DNA of 36,297 nucleotides. Source: Candidatus Poribacteria bacterium (GTDB lineage Bacteria; Poribacteria; WGA-4E; WGA-3G). Every line of letters starts with the position of its first letter. The stretch's first letter is position 1. Positions 32,766 to 36,297 of the stretch are shown one piece after another. The stretch lies in NCBI GenBank assembly GCA_022828145.1, contig JAJEJA010000021.1, positions 1 to 36,297 of the forward strand, given 5' to 3'. The notes beneath the pieces are model-generated. The model saw only the letters and a list, made by a program, of their open reading frames with translations, ran no database searches and was not told where the DNA came from. Both the position numbers and the translations under genes were made by a program.

Positions 32766-34352
32766 TTATTCCTTTATTTCCTCTTTGGTGTGATAAGAAT
32801 CACGAATCCATTTCTCAAGTATGGGATCAGGACTATCCACGACTTGTCTTGGTAAACTGAAGGATGTCTGTCCTGTATTCTGCTTAATTAGGTTCAACCC
32901 GTGTTGATAGCTTTTAAGAATCTCATCGCAAATCTGTTGAATGGAGAGTTCCTGTTCGATAGCACTCTGACAGATTGCTTCAATTGCTTCGGCATCAAAT
33001 TCAATTTTCAGGTCGTGGTCTGCATGGAATTTTGATTCATATCTATGTATCTGTTCTTTCATGACACATGTCCTGTTATATTCAGGATCACTCATGATTT
33101 TCTTGAGCTCTTCATCTGGTGTATCAACTACCTTAGATGTCACTACAAACTCTACAATACCAGTTGATGGCAGTTCGAATTTATAGTTCCGCAGAACTTT
33201 CTCACAGACGGTCATTAATGCGCGTGCGCCGGTTTTCTGTTCAATCGCTTTTTCTGCGATTTTTTCTAAACCATTGTCTGAAAAGAGTACATTAATCCCG
33301 TAAGACCTGAAAGCGTTTTCATATTGTCGGATAATGGACCCTTCAGAGTGTTTCAATATGTGATATAGGTCTTCAACTTCTAATTCCGTACAAACGACGT
33401 GTACGGGGAGTCTACCGATAAATTCTGGTTCAAAACCGAAGTCGATAAAGTCTTTGGGTGTGACATGCGCGAAATACTCCGCAGCAGCATCCTTTTGACT
33501 TGTAATTTCTACATTAAAACCGATTCTACTCTGATGCATACGCTTTTTGATAATATCTTCCATACCTGTGAAAGCACCGCTGATGATAAAGAGGATATGT
33601 CGTGTGTTTATTATCTGTTTATCAACTTTTCCCCGTTTCTGAAATTCCATAACTGCCCGCATTTGTGATGCGACATCGTTTCCTCCGTTGAGGTCAACTT
33701 CAGTTTCTTCCATCAACTTAAGGAGTCCAATCTGAACACCTCGACCGCTGACATCTCGACCTATTATATTTGGGGGTGTGGCGATTTTGTCAGCTTCATC
33801 CAGATAGATGATACCGTATTGTGCTAATTCCAGGTTATCCTCCGCTTGTGCCACCAGTTCACGTATTAGGTCATCAACATTTGCACCGACATAACCTGTT
33901 TCACTAAAACGTGTGGCATCCGCTTTGACAAAAGGAACACCGATCAGCTTAGCGATGTGTCTTATTAAGTAAGTCTTACCTACACCCGTTGGACCGAGCA
34001 TGACAATGTTCTGTTTGGAATAATCGGTATCGGTAGCGTCAGGATTTTCATGGCACTCCCGGACATGGTTGTAATGATCACACACAGCAATTGCCAGTGC
34101 TTTCTTTGCCTCATCCTGTTTGATGACATACCTATCCAGGTATTTCTTAATATCCTTCGGTTTAAGGTCAAATTTTAGGTCGAAGGTTTTCTGTGGCTCC
34201 GGTATCTCTGCTTCCGATTGTTCAGAAGTTGCTTGTTGTCCACCTACATATCCGAGACGAACACTTACACCGTCCCCATATTTTTTTTCGAAGAACTCTT
34301 GGAAATCCTTTTCAATTTCTTCTTGTGTTGGGAGTTTTTTGTCTGTTGCCAT
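32766..34352 (-). CDS. ClpX-like AAA+ unfoldase without a zinc-binding N-domain
   Basis: A 528-residue ATPase close to ClpX. It has Walker A GPTGVGKT (120-127), Walker B IYLDEADK (182-189), the pore-loop GYVG (153-156), SGRGVQIGLLKLMEET, and GRLPV near the sensor region. An IGF tripeptide (277-279), the loop by which ClpX docks on ClpP, is present. The N-terminal 60 residues lack the cysteine pairs of the ClpX zinc domain and are charged. A C-terminal extension of about 100 residues (after about 425) is unusual. ATG 34352 is the likely start; an upstream in-frame codon at 34361 is less convincing. No ClpP gene is in the window. Confidence 0.88.
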   Translation of the reverse strand: MATDKKLPTQEEIEKDFQEFFEKKYGDGVSVRLGYVGGQQATSEQSEAEIPEPQKTFDLKFDLKPKDIKKYLDRYVIKQDEAKKALAIAVCDHYNHVRECHENPDATDTDYSKQNIVMLGPTGVGKTYLIRHIAKLIGVPFVKADATRFSETGYVGANVDDLIRELVAQAEDNLELAQYGIIYLDEADKIATPPNIIGRDVSGRGVQIGLLKLMEETEVDLNGGNDVASQMRAVMEFQKRGKVDKQIINTRHILFIISGAFTGMEDIIKKRMHQSRIGFNVEITSQKDAAAEYFAHVTPKDFIDFGFEPEFIGRLPVHVVCTELEVEDLYHILKHSEGSIIRQYENAFRSYGINVLFSDNGLEKIAEKAIEQKTGARALMTVCEKVLRNYKFELPSTGIVEFVVTSKVVDTPDEELKKIMSDPEYNRTCVMKEQIHRYESKFHADHDLKIEFDAEAIEAICQSAIEQELSIQQICDEILKSYQHGLNLIKQNTGQTSFSLPRQVVDSPDPILEKWIRDSYHTKEEIKE

Positions 34353-34411
34353 TGATCTCAATATCCTTCGTATAACGCTTGATTTAATTTAGAGGTGTGC
34401 ATAAATATTAC

Positions 34412-34428
34412 GGCACACGGCGTGTGCC
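34412..34428. repeat. Perfect GGCACAC/GTGTGCC hairpin
   Basis: A seven-pair stem with a three-base loop lies in the 102-bp gap between the LarA-like and ClpX-like genes. It continues into CTACTACTTTT, like the AGTAGTAGGCAC core of family 1 MITEs (near 122-145 and 16033). It may act as a terminator for the LarA-like gene, but the following minus-strand sequence lacks a clean T-run. Confidence 0.6.
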
Positions 34429-34454
34429 TACTACTTTTAATTGTTTGCTCGACT

Positions 34455-36005
34455 CTACTCTTTCACATTTGCATAGAAGAATGGTGGCATTGTTAAAGCG
34501 ACGACATCATCTTCACCTGAAACGGCGCGCGCCATTGCCAGCGCATCGTTTAAGTCTTTTGCCCATTCAACACCTAACCGCTGTGCAACGCTCGGTTCCT
34601 TCGGACCAACCAGAATGACTTTCGAAAGGTATTTCAGCGGATAGGTTGCCCAATACCACACCGTAAAAGGATGAAAACCGTGATGTGCATATCTGTTTCT
34701 ATAGCAGTCAATCAGATACTCGTCTTTAGCATATTTCTCTTGGTATTTCTCTTGCATTTCAAAAGGTTCAGTTGTATCTGCTAACACCTCATCATAGAAC
34801 ATTCTATAGGCGACGTGATACTCTTCATGGAAGATTTCATAAGTAGGATTCATTATGATGACAACCCCACCCTTCTTGATTATCGGTTTATTATAGAACC
34901 AGTTAAATACGTATCCCAAAATATCACTTACGACTAAGACAGGATTAATACGCGCATCTACTGCATAAGGACTCATATCTGGCAGACCAAAGACCATCGT
35001 GCTGTATTGACGAGGAATATCAATTGCTAACTGATCTTTCATCAGTGTGAGCGTTTTTGCGTGAACAGCATCAATATCGCCGCCATTGACTGCCATCGGT
35101 TCATAGTCGGTTTGCACACTCTTTAGGATTTTATACCTTAGAGATTCAGGGAGTATAGACAGTGTTGCAGGTGTAAACGTTTTGATGATTTTTTCAGCAA
35201 TATTGCAGTCTCTGTTCGGTTTTCCAACATACTTCAGATGGAATGGATAGATTGCACCGTTCATCGCTGCTTCAATTACGAAAATGGGAGTCTCTTTCTG
35301 TATAAGACGACTCATCCGTTCAATACATGCATGCATGTGTGAACCTTCTGGCTGCATCACATGCGGACTTTCTGACGTCATGTGTGGTGAATGGTGCGGC
35401 GCGATAGAGTTATATGTACCTAATCCGACTGCTACAGATTTATGACCTCCATTGAGTGGAATCTGTATCATGTCCACATATATAATCAGGTCGGCATCAA
35501 GGGCAGCTTTGTCTGTCTCAACGATTTCATCCTGTTCTGTTTTTCCAACCTCAACAATCTGTTCTGCATCTTCAGCATCAAAATTACGGAGTTGATGCGG
35601 ATAGAACTCGTTCATAATGTCTTTTCCTAACATAAATGTGAGTTCATGCTCTTTCATCTTCCTATGTAATGCTACTGCACAGATGAGTTGAATGTTTTTC
35701 TTTTCTACACCGTATTCATAAAGAAGTTTCAGAAGCGTCTCAATCATTATCTGACGCATGTCAGGTTTCTTGGTTGGTGGAAATGGTTGGCAGTTGTCAT
35801 CAAAGAGGATCAGCACTTTAGAATTGCCGTTAACAAGCTCACGTAGCGGGGGCATCTCAAGTGGGTTTTCAAATGCCCGCTGTGTATGTTCGCTGAGTTC
35901 AGATCGCTTTATACCTGGAAGCGGAGGTTTGGCATAGAACACCTCTGAATTGTCAGGTATTTTGGCGTTTACAAGGTGATTGCCGAAGTATGTGAAGTAT
36001 TTCAT
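34455..36005 (-). CDS. LarA-like (DUF2088) protein, nickel-pincer racemase family
   Basis: A 516-residue protein of the lactate racemase LarA family, whose known members use a nickel-pincer nucleotide to racemise or epimerise 2-hydroxy acids. Two His motifs are present, ALHRKMKEHE (His114) and YPHQLRNFDAED (His137), plus GGHKSVAVGLGTYNSI (Lys189). The LarA motif DxTR is replaced by LFDDNCQPFPP, so an Arg used by LarA in substrate contact is missing. No LarB, LarC or LarE gene is nearby. The start could be ATG 36005 or TTG 36008; no ribosome site is seen, because an IS-like end directly abuts it. Confidence 0.85.
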   Translation of the reverse strand: MKYFTYFGNHLVNAKIPDNSEVFYAKPPLPGIKRSELSEHTQRAFENPLEMPPLRELVNGNSKVLILFDDNCQPFPPTKKPDMRQIMIETLLKLLYEYGVEKKNIQLICAVALHRKMKEHELTFMLGKDIMNEFYPHQLRNFDAEDAEQIVEVGKTEQDEIVETDKAALDADLIIYVDMIQIPLNGGHKSVAVGLGTYNSIAPHHSPHMTSESPHVMQPEGSHMHACIERMSRLIQKETPIFVIEAAMNGAIYPFHLKYVGKPNRDCNIAEKIIKTFTPATLSILPESLRYKILKSVQTDYEPMAVNGGDIDAVHAKTLTLMKDQLAIDIPRQYSTMVFGLPDMSPYAVDARINPVLVVSDILGYVFNWFYNKPIIKKGGVVIIMNPTYEIFHEEYHVAYRMFYDEVLADTTEPFEMQEKYQEKYAKDEYLIDCYRNRYAHHGFHPFTVWYWATYPLKYLSKVILVGPKEPSVAQRLGVEWAKDLNDALAMARAVSGEDDVVALTMPPFFYANVKE

Positions 36006-36012
36006 CAATCTT

Positions 36013-36053
36013 CGGGCAGGAGACCCCTGCTTTAGCTTGGGGAGGAATGCCCG
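36013..36053 (-). mobile_element. Right end (omega-RNA 3' hairpin) of an IS200/IS605-type element
   Basis: Read on the minus strand, outer arms CGGGCA and TGCCCG (36048-36053 and 36013-36018) enclose an inner stem CCCC...GGGG with a GC-TAAA-GC tip. This nested hairpin with a GCTAAAGC tip is the usual end of TnpB-carrying IS200/IS605 elements and of the guide RNA made from it. The end lies directly next to the LarA-like start codon. The rest of the element lies to the right, beyond the window. Confidence 0.65.
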
Positions 36054-36054
36054 C

Positions 36055-36297
36055 TCCTTTTGTTTTATAGAATGCGTTCCGTTTTTTCGGCACGGTTTCG
36101 TTGCCGATTTTCTCTTGCTGGACTGCTTCGTTTGATTGAGCTCGCACCATCAATCTATAGACCTGATCCTGTGCAAAGAAAAAGCAGGTAAGCACACCCT
36201 TTCGGGGTATATGTTGCCCCATCCCGATCAGACTTTCACAGTGGGTTTGGACTTGGGGAGTATCCTTTAGTTGAAATCCACCACAGACAACAACCGT
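36055..36297 (-). CDS. Probable C-terminal tail of tnpB (partial, window edge)
   Basis: An open minus-strand frame enters from the window edge and continues through the hairpin. The text VVVCGGFQLKDTPQV followed by a low-complexity tail is like the end of TnpB proteins after their zinc ribbon (usually V-x-x-CG...). No catalytic or zinc motif is inside the window, so this is weak evidence. The frame stays open past the hairpin to 35953, inside the LarA gene, so the true stop is unclear. The left boundary given here is arbitrary. Confidence 0.35.

Noticed and set aside
35953..36222. Stand-alone 89-residue gene at the right edge
   Set aside because: The frame is open to the window edge and overlaps the IS end hairpin and the LarA gene, so it is best read as the tail of an element gene.

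Overview
The window looks like chromosomal DNA of an uncultured, moderately AT-rich Gram-negative bacterium. Outer-membrane-type proteins, a lauroyl-type acyltransferase and TonB-like envelope proteins support Gram-negative. The gene content (PhyH dioxygenase, Gfo/Idh/MocA oxidoreductase, two xylose-isomerase-like TIM barrels, PQQ-like propeller, DUF4159, DUF4340/GldG, PorV/UPF0164, LarA-like) and many short palindromic repeats resemble 'Candidatus Poribacteria' or a neighbouring lineage. That is an inference from gene content; there is no marker gene. The code is standard: many genes end at TGA.

Layout. 1-378: repeats, including a small transposon-like element with a perfect 8-bp target duplication. 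379-2167 (+): PhyH and amidohydrolase. 2175-5159 (-): ABC-2 permease, lipoprotein and membrane-fusion protein. 5181-7598 (-): MsrA and two overlapping genes that look like halves of a DUF6178-type protein. 7872-10121 (-): TIM-barrel isomerase and DUF4159 protein. 10456-11829 (+): PQQ-like protein. 11901-12812 (-): acyltransferase. 12971-13276 (+): cupin. 13293-15844 (-): small membrane protein, a beta-barrel protein with two in-frame TGA codons, and an aldo/keto reductase. 16120-17079 (-): Gfo/Idh. 17214-19873 (+): HyuB-like protein, an 8-bp tandem repeat tract and PorV-like protein. 19839-20570 (-): class-I glutamine amidotransferase-like hydrolase. 20717-23206 (-): adenine methylase, PD-(D/E)XK nuclease and a small acidic protein, with gene fragments around them. 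23346-26380 (-): DUF2283, isomerase, radical SAM, MsrB. 26600-34352 (-): a tight six-gene operon (ClpX-like, chlorite dismutase-like, GldF, GldG, DUF4340, glycosyltransferase). 34455-36005 (-): LarA-like protein, directly abutting the right end of an IS200/IS605-type element that leaves the window.

The most unusual signal is at 14768-14779. The beta-barrel gene makes sense only if it starts at 14869 with a signal peptide, and it then contains TGA-GGC-GCG-TGA exactly where a CxxC motif would be expected. This is a candidate double-selenocysteine (UxxU) envelope protein. The second is a nuclease/methylase/small-protein cassette bracketed by duplicated gene fragments, which may be a restriction-like defence unit. 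The third is a set of small mobile repeats: two families with terminal inverted repeats and 8-bp target duplications. Two repeats supply the stop codons of neighbouring genes.
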